A DNA stretch of 64,000 nucleotides from DATGPD01 sp041398565 (GTDB lineage Bacteria; Planctomycetota; UBA1135; UBA2386): positions 496,001 through 560,000 of the forward strand of contig JAWKUN010000004.1 in NCBI GenBank assembly GCA_041398565.1, in the 5' to 3' direction. Positions 8,985 to 17,115 of this stretch are shown piece by piece (positions within the stretch are counted from its first letter, which is position 1; every line of letters begins with the position of its first letter). The translations under genes were made by a program, and so were the position numbers. The notes beneath the pieces are model-generated. The model did no database searches and was not told the origin of the DNA. It saw only the letters and a list, made by a program, of their open reading frames with translations.

Positions 8985-11558
8985 TCAGCGGTTGCCGCCG
9001 ATCAACGTGTCGAGCGCGTTGCCGTGCACCACCGGGACGCGCGTTCCGGCGCCGAGGTCGAGGACCGCCGGCTGCGTGTAGAGGTGTCCCTGCAGCAGCA
9101 CGACGTCGTTGGGGATGGCGAAGCCGACGCTGCCGGCGCCGGCCGCGTTGGTGGCGAACGGCAGCGACACGTCGACACTCACGCACAACAGACAGGTCGC
9201 GCCCATGCCGATGAACGCCAAGTTCAACGGCAAGCGCAGCCCGTTGTAGGTGGTGTTCGACACGCCGAGGTAGAGCGCACCACTGGTCAGGCCACGCGCG
9301 TTGGTGATGTTCCACGAGATCGAATTGCCGATCTCGGGCGTGCCGGAGCCGGAGTGCGCCGGAGTCTGGCCGCCGCTACCCGGACAGCCCGAGCAGAAGC
9401 GGGTGAACGAGCCGGCGAAGTGCGTGTAGAACACGGCCGTCGCGGTCTCGGTCCCATTCACGAGCACGCTGATCGTGCGCTGGCCCAACGGTTGGTTGAG
9501 GCCATTGAGGATCCACTGCTTGAAGGGATTGCTGCCGTTCAGCGCCGGAGCGGTGAGCGAAACCGTGCTGCCGTCGGCGTACTGGCGATCGAAGGGCGTC
9601 GTCCCGTTCTGGTTGCCGTTGAGGTCCGCCGGCGACACCGTGACGGCGATGCCGCTGGTCGGGTTGCTCGAGCGCACCTGCAGGGTGCGGCGGGCGACGT
9701 AGCGCGCGATCGCCGTGTCGTCGGACACGCCGATGGTGTCGACGTCGAGGACCCGCTGGCCGGCCGCCTGCTCGACGAACGAGCCGGTCGGCGCCACGCG
9801 CAAGGCCCAGTTGGTGAAGACGTAGGTCGTCGAGCCGGACACCACCGACGCGGGTGCCGTCAGGCGGTAGGCCTGGTTCGGCGGGAAGTTGCGCTGGAAG
9901 TTGGTGTTGCCGTCCTTGCGGTTCAGTCGGTCGGTCTCGTCGATGGTGATCGACACGCCGGCGACGCCGCTCGACTGCACGTCGAGGTTGACCCAGGTCG
10001 GCTCGTAGTCGTCACGGCCGAACCAAGCGTAGCACGGCTGCGACGTCCCGGCCGAGTCGAGGACGTAGGCCGAGCCGACGAAGGTCCGCGGGAACTGCTG
10101 GTTGACCGCCGAGACGAAGTAGTCGCCCCAACGGTTCGAGGACGGACCGCGCTGGCCACCGCGGATCTGCACGCTCGCCCAGTTCGAGAACGAGTTGTAC
10201 TGGTCGAGCAGGAACGCCGCACACGACAGGTTCTGGGTGCCGCCGCCGTAGGCGAAGGTGCCGCCGACGTGGCCGAAGCTGTTCGCCGACGCCGAGGGGA
10301 AGTGGTAGGCGAAGCTCGGGTTCCACAGGTCGAACTGGCCGACGAGCGTACGGGCGTTGTTGGCGGTGAACCGGGCCACGCGCACGAAGGTCTGCGGCCG
10401 TGACGCGCCGGTGCTGCCCGACGACCACCAGAAGCTCAGTTCGCTGCCCGTGTTCGCCCCGGTGAGCACGGTGTTCACCGTGTAGCCGAAGCTGGTCCAG
10501 TCGCGTCCATCCGGCCCCGGCGCCGGCGTCGGCGTGCCGCTCCACGTCGTCACGGTGCGCGCCGCGATGCTGGCCGAGGTGCCCGCGTCGGTCCACTCGT
10601 ACACGCGCAGGGTCGACGAGTTCTGGTGCGCCGCCCAATACATCGTCGAGGTTCCGCCCTGGGCGAACCTGTACGAGCCGAAGCCGCCGAGCTGGGTGGT
10701 CGTGTAGTACGAGATCGGGATGGACACGCCGTCCCAGATCTGCTGGAGCGGGATCCGGTAGAGCAGCAGGCCCGCCGCCGAGTTCGGCGGGTTGCCGATG
10801 ATGCACGAGCCGTAGAAGTAGCCGTTGCTGTACGAGATGTCGCTGTAGTCGAGGAACTTGTTGGTCTGCCCGAAGATGGTCGGAACCAGGTCGTAGTAGA
10901 TCCACGAGTTGTTGCGCAGGCCGTTGCGCCCCTTGGCGCGCGCCAAGCGCAAGCTGCCCATCTGCGTCGTCGCGCTGTAGCGGTACTCGAGCACCCACAG
11001 CGTCATGCCCTGGTCGACACCGCTGCCGATGTTGGGCACGGTGATGGCGCGTTGGTCGCAGCAGAAGCCGCCGTCACGCGCCGGGAAGCGCGTGCTCGGG
11101 TTGATGTAGGTCCACGTCTGGCCCGAGTCCCCCGACAGAGCGCCGAAGAAGTTGCCGGTGTAGAACACCGTGTCGCGGTGGATCGCCACCGAAGGCTCGC
11201 ACGTGGTCTGAGCCACGCTCGCCCCGCTCGGATCGACGACCTGGTTGTAGAAGAAGCGGAACTGGCCGGTCGCCGGCCCGATCGAGGGCGCCGGCTGCGG
11301 GACGTGCGGTGGCGTGGTCGGCTCGGGCAGGCCAGGCCCTCCCGGCGGCACGGGAATGAACGTCTTCGGGTTCTGGTCGAGCGCGCCGCCCGGGAAGGGT
11401 GGCACGTCGAACTCCGGCGCCGGCGTCGATTGCGGCTCGACGATGACGATCTGGGGCGGTCCAGCGCTGAAGGGATCCTGCGCCACCGCCAAGGATGCCA
11501 GCGAGGAGACCGACAAGACGGCTCCCAAGGGGAGCCACGCACGAGAGCTTCGGGACAT
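8985..11558 (-). CDS. Large secreted propeller-like protein with Asp-box, repeat modules and C-terminal domain
   Basis: 857 residues from ATG at 11558, chosen for its typical signal peptide (MSRSSRAWLPLGAVL to SLAVA, then QDPF); an ATG 63 bp upstream is possible. A Pro-rich linker is followed by a beta-propeller-like region with a sialidase-type Asp-box (SGDSGQTWTYIN) and the motif CCDQR. Two repeat modules follow, with the pattern D-x-G-N-x-x-G-x-T-x-F leading into LTAP and an aromatic W. The last about 130 residues are a Cys/Gly domain (FCSGCPGSGGQTPAHSGSGT to IPNDVVLLQGHLYTQPA). A clear paralogue with the same order lies at 35965-38478. Probably cell-surface or extracellular. The Asp-box is structural and does not prove sialidase activity. 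Confidence 0.88.
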   Translation of the reverse strand: MSRSSRAWLPLGAVLSVSSLASLAVAQDPFSAGPPQIVIVEPQSTPAPEFDVPPFPGGALDQNPKTFIPVPPGGPGLPEPTTPPHVPQPAPSIGPATGQFRFFYNQVVDPSGASVAQTTCEPSVAIHRDTVFYTGNFFGALSGDSGQTWTYINPSTRFPARDGGFCCDQRAITVPNIGSGVDQGMTLWVLEYRYSATTQMGSLRLARAKGRNGLRNNSWIYYDLVPTIFGQTNKFLDYSDISYSNGYFYGSCIIGNPPNSAAGLLLYRIPLQQIWDGVSIPISYYTTTQLGGFGSYRFAQGGTSTMYWAAHQNSSTLRVYEWTDAGTSASIAARTVTTWSGTPTPAPGPDGRDWTSFGYTVNTVLTGANTGSELSFWWSSGSTGASRPQTFVRVARFTANNARTLVGQFDLWNPSFAYHFPSASANSFGHVGGTFAYGGGTQNLSCAAFLLDQYNSFSNWASVQIRGGQRGPSSNRWGDYFVSAVNQQFPRTFVGSAYVLDSAGTSQPCYAWFGRDDYEPTWVNLDVQSSGVAGVSITIDETDRLNRKDGNTNFQRNFPPNQAYRLTAPASVVSGSTTYVFTNWALRVAPTGSFVEQAAGQRVLDVDTIGVSDDTAIARYVARRTLQVRSSNPTSGIAVTVSPADLNGNQNGTTPFDRQYADGSTVSLTAPALNGSNPFKQWILNGLNQPLGQRTISVLVNGTETATAVFYTHFAGSFTRFCSGCPGSGGQTPAHSGSGTPEIGNSISWNITNARGLTSGALYLGVSNTTYNGLRLPLNLAFIGMGATCLLCVSVDVSLPFATNAAGAGSVGFAIPNDVVLLQGHLYTQPAVLDLGAGTRVPVVHGNALDTLIGGNR

Positions 11559-11781
11559 CAGGAGTGAGGAGAAGAGAAGGAGCGACGGCGCGTTACACCG
11601 CGAGCGAGGATTCCTCGGCAAACGACCGCGAGCGCGCTCGGGGTCTGATTGTGCTCACCCCCCAACCGCACGGCAAGCTGGGGAGATTCCGCGGGCGACG
11701 GGGAAGGCATACCCGTGGACGGGCCGCGTCGCGGGGACCCGCGCTCGATGCGCCATGGCGCGAAGCCGGCGCCCGACGCCG

Positions 11782-13356
11782 CTACGCGCCCGACGTGGCG
11801 CCCTGGGGCCGCCCGAAGCTCTTGCTCACCGTGCCGTGGAAGCCCTGCACCGCAATCCGCTGCATGTAGAGCTGCAAGCCGCGCAGACCGCCCAACTCCT
11901 CGCCGCCGCCGGCACGGCCGGGCCCGCCGTGGATGGTCTGCGGCAGCACCATCCCGGGCGCCAGCGCCTGGTCGGCCACCCGGTCGCTGCCGAGCCACAG
12001 GCGACCGTGCCAGGGAGCGATGCCGAAGGCCACGCGCTCGGTGAACTCGCGATCGTTCGAGTAGAGGCTGACCACCAGGCCGCCGCGGCCCAGGTTGACG
12101 AGTTCGATCAGGCGCTCGACGTCGGCATCGTCGTACGGAAGCACGGACGCGCACGGTCCGAACACCTCCTCGGCGTGCACCACCTCGACGTCGGGGCGAT
12201 CCATCACCACGAGGCTAGGGGCGACGAAGTAGCCTCGATCGAACACCTTGTCCGGGCCGCCGCACGCGGCCTTGCCGTGCTCGAGCAAGCGCCCGATTCC
12301 GGCGCGCACGTCGGCCAGCTGGCGCGCGCTCGCCAACGGCCCCATGCGCGTGTCGGCGGCAGCCGGGTCGCCAACCTTGATCGCGCCGAGACGTTCCACC
12401 AGCGCAGCCACGACGTCGTCGACACGCGGCCGCGGCACGAAGATGCGGCGCACCGCCGTGCACTTCTGTCCGGCCTTCTGCGTCATGTCGGTGACGACAT
12501 TGGTGAGGAACAGACCGAAGGTGTCGCTGCCGACCTCGACGTCCGGTCCGACGACGGCGGCGTTGAGCGAGTCGGCCTCGAGATTGACGCGCACGTTGTG
12601 CTCGAGCAGGTTCGGGTGGCCCTTCAGCACGAGACCCGTGCGCGAGCTACCGGTGAACGCGAGACAGTCCATCGGACGCAAGTGGTCCAGGAGATCGCCG
12701 GCGCCGCCGGCGACGAACTGGAACGCACCCGGCGGCAGGATCCCCGCGTCGGCGATCGCCTTGGCCATGCGCCAGGCCACCAACGCGCTCGGCGTCCCGG
12801 CCTTCTCGATCACGGGCACGCCGGCCAGCAGCGCGCACGCCATCTTCTCGCCCATCCCCCAGGCCGGGAAGTTGAAGGCATTGACGTGGACCGCCACGCC
12901 CGGCCGCGACACCCACATGTGCTGGCCACCGAAGCGCGGCGAACGCCCCAGCTGGACGCCGTCGCCGTCGGGGAGGTGGCGACCCGCGCCCATCTCCTTG
13001 CCGAGTTGGTCGCCGAGCGCGGCGTAGGCAGCCAGCGTTCCGGTCGCCCCGTCGATGTCGAACTTGGCGTCGCCCCGCGTGCTCCCGCCGTTCCTGCCGG
13101 ACAGTTCGATGAGCTCGTCGCGGATGCCGTGGACGGCCGCCGACAGCGCCTTCAGCGCCGCGCCGCGCGCAGCGAAGTCGAGCGCACGCAACGCCGGCCC
13201 CCCGACCTCGCGCGCGTGCCGCACCGCGGCCGCGAAGTCGATGCCCGAGGAACTGCACTGACCGATCTGTGCCTCGGTCGTGGGGTCGTGGAGCGGCTGC
13301 TGGTCGCCGGCACCCTCGTGCCACCGCCCGCAGACGAAGCTCGCGAGAGTCTGCAT
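11782..13356 (-). CDS. PaaZ-type aldehyde dehydrogenase, stand-alone domain
   Basis: 524 residues. The frame is open further upstream, but ATG at 13356 gives MQTLASFVCGRW, matching the start of E. coli PaaZ. The catalytic residues are present: Cys299 in KAGQKCTA and Glu260 in LEADSLN, with VNAFNFPAWGM and HGGPGRAGGGEELGGLR typical of this branch. PaaZ also has a C-terminal MaoC hydratase domain; this protein stops before it, as does BoxD, 3,4-dehydroadipyl-CoA semialdehyde dehydrogenase of aerobic benzoate degradation. A CoA-linked semialdehyde is therefore the likely substrate, oxidised with NAD(P)+. No other paa or box gene is in the window, so the pathway is uncertain. No clear Shine-Dalgarno. 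Cytoplasmic. Confidence 0.9.
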   Translation of the reverse strand: MQTLASFVCGRWHEGAGDQQPLHDPTTEAQIGQCSSSGIDFAAAVRHAREVGGPALRALDFAARGAALKALSAAVHGIRDELIELSGRNGGSTRGDAKFDIDGATGTLAAYAALGDQLGKEMGAGRHLPDGDGVQLGRSPRFGGQHMWVSRPGVAVHVNAFNFPAWGMGEKMACALLAGVPVIEKAGTPSALVAWRMAKAIADAGILPPGAFQFVAGGAGDLLDHLRPMDCLAFTGSSRTGLVLKGHPNLLEHNVRVNLEADSLNAAVVGPDVEVGSDTFGLFLTNVVTDMTQKAGQKCTAVRRIFVPRPRVDDVVAALVERLGAIKVGDPAAADTRMGPLASARQLADVRAGIGRLLEHGKAACGGPDKVFDRGYFVAPSLVVMDRPDVEVVHAEEVFGPCASVLPYDDADVERLIELVNLGRGGLVVSLYSNDREFTERVAFGIAPWHGRLWLGSDRVADQALAPGMVLPQTIHGGPGRAGGGEELGGLRGLQLYMQRIAVQGFHGTVSKSFGRPQGATSGA

Positions 13357-13586
13357 CGGCGCATCAAAGCCGCCGACCGCGCGCGAGGCAAGGCAAGCGC
13401 CGTCGATGCCCCATCGACACCCACGGACCGCCTCAGGCCCCGAGCCGACAGAGTTCATGCCGGTGGCCGGCCGCCGCCAGCCCGTCGCGGCGCCGCACCG
13501 ACCGGGTGGGCTGCCGTCGCCCGGCAGCTGGCTCGTGCGGGAACCTCCACTCCTGCCAGGCGGCCGGTGTGCGGACCCGGCGGCCG

Positions 13587-14726
13587 TCAGAGAGACCCGA
13601 GAACGCGTTCGACCTCTTCGTCGGTCGTGATCCCGTTCGCCACCATCTGCCGCGCCTCATCCAGCATGGTGACCAACCCTTCCGCCTTGGCGACCTCCGT
13701 CAGCAGCTGACGGTCGCCGTGGCAGAGGATGGCGTCGCGCAGGCCGGCAGTCATCGGCAACCACTCCGACACGACGACGTTGCCACTGTAGCCCTGGCCC
13801 TTGCAGCGCAAACAGATCACGTGCGGCTTGCCGCAGTCGGGTTCGGTGCACTTGCGGCGCAGCAAGCGCTGCGAGCTCACCCCGCACAGCGCGGTGGTCA
13901 GCACGAACGGCTCGACGCCCATTTCGAGCAGGCGCGGAAACACCTGCACCGAGGAGCCGGCGTGGACGGTCGACGCCACCAGATGACCCGTGAGCCCCGC
14001 CTCCATGACCACCCGGGCGGTGTCGATGTCGCGGATCTCGCCCACCAGGATCACGTCCGGATCCTGGCGCAGCATCGAGCGCAGGGCCCGGGCGAAGGTC
14101 AGACCGCTGTTCGGGTTGATCTGCGTCTGCGTGGCGCCGCGCACCCGGCGCTCGATAGGGTCCTCGATGGTGAAGACCGTGCGCATCACCGGCTGGTTCA
14201 CCACGTGCTGCAGGCACGAGTACAGCGTCGTCGTCTTGCCGCTGCCGCTCGGGCCACACATCAGGATGACGCCCTGCGGCTGGTCGAACGCGCGGGTCAG
14301 CGCCGTGCGTACTGCCGGGCCGAGGCCGAGCGCGTCCAGCGACCGATGGCGACCCTGGGCGGTGTCGAAGCGTAGGGCCACACGCTCCCCGAACATCGTC
14401 GGGTAGGTGGACACGCGCACCGTCGCCGGCAGCCCTGACTCCAGCGCGTGGATGCTGCCCTCCTGCGGAATGTCCTTCTTGTAGGCCATCAGGTCGGCCA
14501 GCGCCTTGAACCGGCCGACGAGGGTGCTGCTCAGCTCGGATGGCAGGACCGTCACCGGCATCAGGGTGCCGTCGTAGCGGACGCGCACTTCGACCCCGTC
14601 CTCGGACGGGTCGATGTGCACGTCGCTCGCCCCCATCTCGGAGGCGTAGCGCAGCAACGAGTCGACGATCTCGACCGTCGACGACGATTCATCCACGGCC
14701 TGGAAGCGCTTCTCGGCTATTTCCAT
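13587..14726 (-). CDS. GspE/PilB-family secretion ATPase, short form
   Basis: 379 residues from ATG at 14726. Core motifs of a type II secretion/type IV pilus assembly ATPase are present: Walker A GPSGSGKTT (158-166), Asp-box region TIEDPIE, Walker B DPDVILVGEIRD (222-233) and His box LTGHLVASTVHA. The tetracysteine zinc site is present in compact form (Cys293, 298, 305, 308; CTEPDC then CLRC). The N-terminal GspE_N/MshEN domain of typical 550-residue family members is absent; the protein begins directly at the N2-like segment (SLLRYASEMGASDVHIDP). No pilus or secretion partners adjoin it. It may power a pilus or secretion machine encoded elsewhere, or be a PilT-like variant, but the Cys site favours GspE/PilB. 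Confidence 0.93.
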   Translation of the reverse strand: MEIAEKRFQAVDESSSTVEIVDSLLRYASEMGASDVHIDPSEDGVEVRVRYDGTLMPVTVLPSELSSTLVGRFKALADLMAYKKDIPQEGSIHALESGLPATVRVSTYPTMFGERVALRFDTAQGRHRSLDALGLGPAVRTALTRAFDQPQGVILMCGPSGSGKTTTLYSCLQHVVNQPVMRTVFTIEDPIERRVRGATQTQINPNSGLTFARALRSMLRQDPDVILVGEIRDIDTARVVMEAGLTGHLVASTVHAGSSVQVFPRLLEMGVEPFVLTTALCGVSSQRLLRRKCTEPDCGKPHVICLRCKGQGYSGNVVVSEWLPMTAGLRDAILCHGDRQLLTEVAKAEGLVTMLDEARQMVANGITTDEEVERVLGSL

Positions 14727-14863
14727 CGACTTCGTCCCGGAGCTTTTTCGACCGCCGCACCGCACGATCTTGAGTCACCGACCCAACCCGCCCCGAGCCC
14801 GAACCGCCACCCCCAGCGGCCGCAGGACGACACCGTGACCCTCCGCGACCCGCGGCCCGCTTC

Positions 14864-15340
14864 CTAGCGGCGCAGGAGCTCGCGCGGGCTGCGCCCGAGC
14901 AGAATCGGCCCGAGCGCCGCGCCGAGAACTGCCGCCACCGAGAGCCCGCCGCAGGCTCCGCCGAGAACGTAGGGCCAGACCCCGCGTGCCGAGGCGGCGA
15001 AACCGCCCAGCGCCACCGCCAGACCGACGCCGGTCAGCACCGACGCCAGGAGGAACCAGCGCACGAAGCGTGGCCGCGGAAAGCGCAGGCGGCGCAGAGC
15101 GAGCCCGAGCAGGAGCATGCAGACCGCACCCGTGACGGAAGTGAACAGCAAGGCGCCGTCCATCGACGTGAACCCGTCGCGCACCAGGGCCACCCAACTC
15201 CCGGCAAACGAAGCGAACACCCACAGCGGTCGCTGATCCGAGCCACACGCGAAGTAGCAGCCCAGGGACAGGCCGAGCCAGAGGACCGGGAGCAGGACGG
15301 GGTAGGGAGCCGACGAAGGGCCGCGCATCGCGAGCAGCAT
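14864..15340 (-). CDS. Small polytopic membrane protein of unknown function
   Basis: About 158 residues if started at ATG 15340; an in-frame ATG at 15328 is equally possible. The open frame extends upstream into the 91-bp repeat array, where the translation is not protein-like, so those starts were rejected. Four or five hydrophobic segments are visible (YPVLLPVLWLGLSLGCYFAC; GALLFTSVTGAVCMLLLGLAL; WFLLASVLTGVGLAVALGGF; YVLGGACGGLSVAAVLGAAL). There are no charged or catalytic residues inside the membrane segments that would point to a transporter or enzyme. It ends with a positively charged tail (SPRELLRR). Family not recognised. Confidence 0.6.
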   Translation of the reverse strand: MLLAMRGPSSAPYPVLLPVLWLGLSLGCYFACGSDQRPLWVFASFAGSWVALVRDGFTSMDGALLFTSVTGAVCMLLLGLALRRLRFPRPRFVRWFLLASVLTGVGLAVALGGFAASARGVWPYVLGGACGGLSVAAVLGAALGPILLGRSPRELLRR

Positions 15341-15449
15341 GCCCAGCTCGCGCAGGCGATGCCATGACCAGACCACGGCGTCAATGGCTTCTGGCGCCGC
15401 GTCGTGGCGGCGCGCCGCCTTGGGTGCCAGGCGGCACCGCTCCCCACGC

Positions 15450-15711
15450 GGGACTTGCTCCGGGCAGCACGGCGAAGCCGGGCGCCCGACGAGTCCCAGC
15501 TTCGGCACCAGTCGCCGCTCCGCGGCGACGCACGACGCGCGGGACTTGCTCCGGGCAGCACGGCGAAGCCGGGCGCCCGCCGAGTCCTAGCTTCGGCACC
15601 GGTCGCCGCTCCGCGGCGACGCACGACGCGCGGGACTTGCTCCGGGCAGCACGGCGAAGCCGGGCGCCCGCCGAGTCCCAGCTTCGGCACCGGTCGCCGC
15701 TTCGCGGCGAC
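15450..15711. repeat. 91-bp tandem hairpin repeats abutting the tRNA-Leu 3' end
   Basis: Almost three copies of a 91-bp unit start at 15450, 15541 and 15632; the last is cut off at the tRNA. Each copy carries a perfect 8-bp stem with a 3-nt loop (arms GTCGCCGC/GCGGCGAC) at 15511-15529, 15602-15620 and 15693-15711. The hairpin nearest the tRNA directly follows the encoded CCA end. Each of the other junctions carries CAAGTCCC (minus strand) 11 nt before the hairpin; in the tRNA the same octamer, part of the T-arm, lies 13 nt before it. The array therefore looks as if it grew by duplication from the tRNA 3' end. Copies differ at only a few positions. Not CRISPR: no spacers. Confidence 0.9.
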
Positions 15712-15800
15712 TGGTGCCGGAGGTGGGACTTGAACCCACAAGTGGTATTACCCACGGCGGATTTTGAATCCGCTGCGTCTGCCAGTTCCGCCACTCCGGC
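15712..15800 (-). tRNA. tRNA-Leu (anticodon CAA)
   Basis: The minus strand folds as a class II tRNA of 89 nt including an encoded CCA. Acceptor arms GCCGGAG and CTCCGGC pair fully, followed by discriminator A and CCA. The anticodon stem GCGGA/TCCGC holds loop TTCAAAA, giving anticodon CAA, which reads UUG. The long variable arm (GTGG...CCAC) is typical of tRNA-Leu, and the T-arm is GTGGG-TTCAAGT-CCCAC. It lies 67 bp downstream of the TPR membrane-protein pair on the same strand and is directly followed by the 91-bp repeat array, so 3' processing must cut at a hairpin base. Confidence 0.97.
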
Positions 15801-15867
15801 GCGGTTGCGCCGACACGATAGCGACGGCCGCGGCCAACGCCAGCGCCACTTGCCGGCCGCGACGCCC

Positions 15868-17115
15868 TCAGACCGAGCGCAGCAACCGAGCCGTGGCTTC
15901 GTCCGCGAATGCCTCGGCGCCGGAGTCGCCGGCGAGGCGCAAGACCTCGGCGAGCACCATCGACACCGTGGGCGACGGTCCCAGTGCACGCGCCGCCCGG
16001 CGTGCAGCGCGCACCGCCTGCCGTACCTCGCCCCGCCGCGCGTGAGCGCGCGCGACGAGCAACAGACCGCCCTCGGTCGGGCAGCACTCGAGAATGGCCC
16101 GCGGTGACAGCCGGTCGGGTGCGGCATCCAGCGCTTGCGCGCAGCGCGCCAGCGCTGCGCTCCCCGGGACCCTCGCCCACGCCCGCAGCGCCCCCTCCAG
16201 ATCGTCGCGCCGCCAGCGCAGCTCGCCGTCGAGCCAGTGCACGACTTCGGCGCCGGCGTCGACCCTGCGCACCGCGTCGAGGCACTCCTGCCCGCCATCG
16301 AAGGCGTCGGCCGCCAACGCGACCTCGGCGGCGCGGCGGTAGGTCTCCACGCAGCGCTCGCGCTCAGCCTCGGTCTGCGTCGGCTCGGCAGCGCGCCACA
16401 CCTTCTCCTGCACACGGGCCGCTTCCAGCAGGTCCCCATCCTGTTCCAGGCGGTCACGGTACAGCCGCAACAGCACGACATCCTCCGGCCATCGCGACAG
16501 CGCCGACTCGATCTCCCTGCGGATGGACTCCGGCAGCGACTCCCGGGTGGCGACCACGGCGCGGGCGCGCAACTGCGCCTGGCTGCGTCCCAGCGCGGTT
16601 GGCAGACCCTGCGGAGCCACGCGCAGCGCCCACGCCAGCGCCTCGCCGGGTGCACCGTCCTCGAGCGCCAGGCGCGACAGCTTGAGGCACGCATCCTCTC
16701 GCACCATGGGGTACTCGCTGGGTAGCGGTCCGCGCCCGCGGGCGATGCCCTGCCACAGGTCGCGCGCACGGCGGCGGTCATCGCCGAGGTAGGCGTGCAG
16801 CGCGTCCAGGTGCTGACGCAACACGAGGCCGGCGCGCAGCGAGCGGAAGCGATCGCGCAGGAGATGCACGCCCAACCAGGCGCCGAGGAACAGGCTCGCG
16901 CAGACGACGATCAACCGGCCCTGCGGACTGCCGAGAACCGGCCGCAGGACCGAGTCCACCACGCTCACGACCAAGCGAACGCTGCCGACCACGGGGTCGA
17001 GCACCATGGCCAGGAGCAACAGCGGCAGCGCGACGACCAGCACCCGCGCCCACAAGCGCTTGGGCCACAGGCGCCGCAGCACGGCGCGGGCGACGCTCGG
17101 GCGCTTGCCGTTCAT
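15868..17115 (-). CDS. Membrane-anchored TPR-like protein
   Basis: 415 residues. The ATG at 17115 overlaps the upstream gene's stop as ATGA, which fixes the start despite a longer open frame. Two hydrophobic segments lie at about residues 22-45 (LWARVLVVALPLLLLAMVLD) and 70-90 (GRLIVVCASLFLGAWLGVHLL). The remaining 320 residues are Ala/Arg/Leu-rich helical repeats of TPR type (ARDLWQGIARGRG; EDACLKLSRLALEDGAPGEA; LEGALRAWARVPGSAALARC), presumably on the cytoplasmic or periplasmic face. No enzyme motif. It pairs with the upstream TPR/zinc-ribbon protein of similar layout, so both may build one membrane complex. Function unknown. Confidence 0.8.
   Translation of the reverse strand: MNGKRPSVARAVLRRLWPKRLWARVLVVALPLLLLAMVLDPVVGSVRLVVSVVDSVLRPVLGSPQGRLIVVCASLFLGAWLGVHLLRDRFRSLRAGLVLRQHLDALHAYLGDDRRRARDLWQGIARGRGPLPSEYPMVREDACLKLSRLALEDGAPGEALAWALRVAPQGLPTALGRSQAQLRARAVVATRESLPESIRREIESALSRWPEDVVLLRLYRDRLEQDGDLLEAARVQEKVWRAAEPTQTEAERERCVETYRRAAEVALAADAFDGGQECLDAVRRVDAGAEVVHWLDGELRWRRDDLEGALRAWARVPGSAALARCAQALDAAPDRLSPRAILECCPTEGGLLLVARAHARRGEVRQAVRAARRAARALGPSPTVSMVLAEVLRLAGDSGAEAFADEATARLLRSV

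Noticed and set aside
8985..11558. Functional sialidase
   Set aside because: Only the structural Asp-box is visible; the arginine triad and catalytic Tyr/Glu of sialidases cannot be identified.
15450..15711. CRISPR array
   Set aside because: Repeats are contiguous 91-bp units with no variable spacers and no cas genes nearby.
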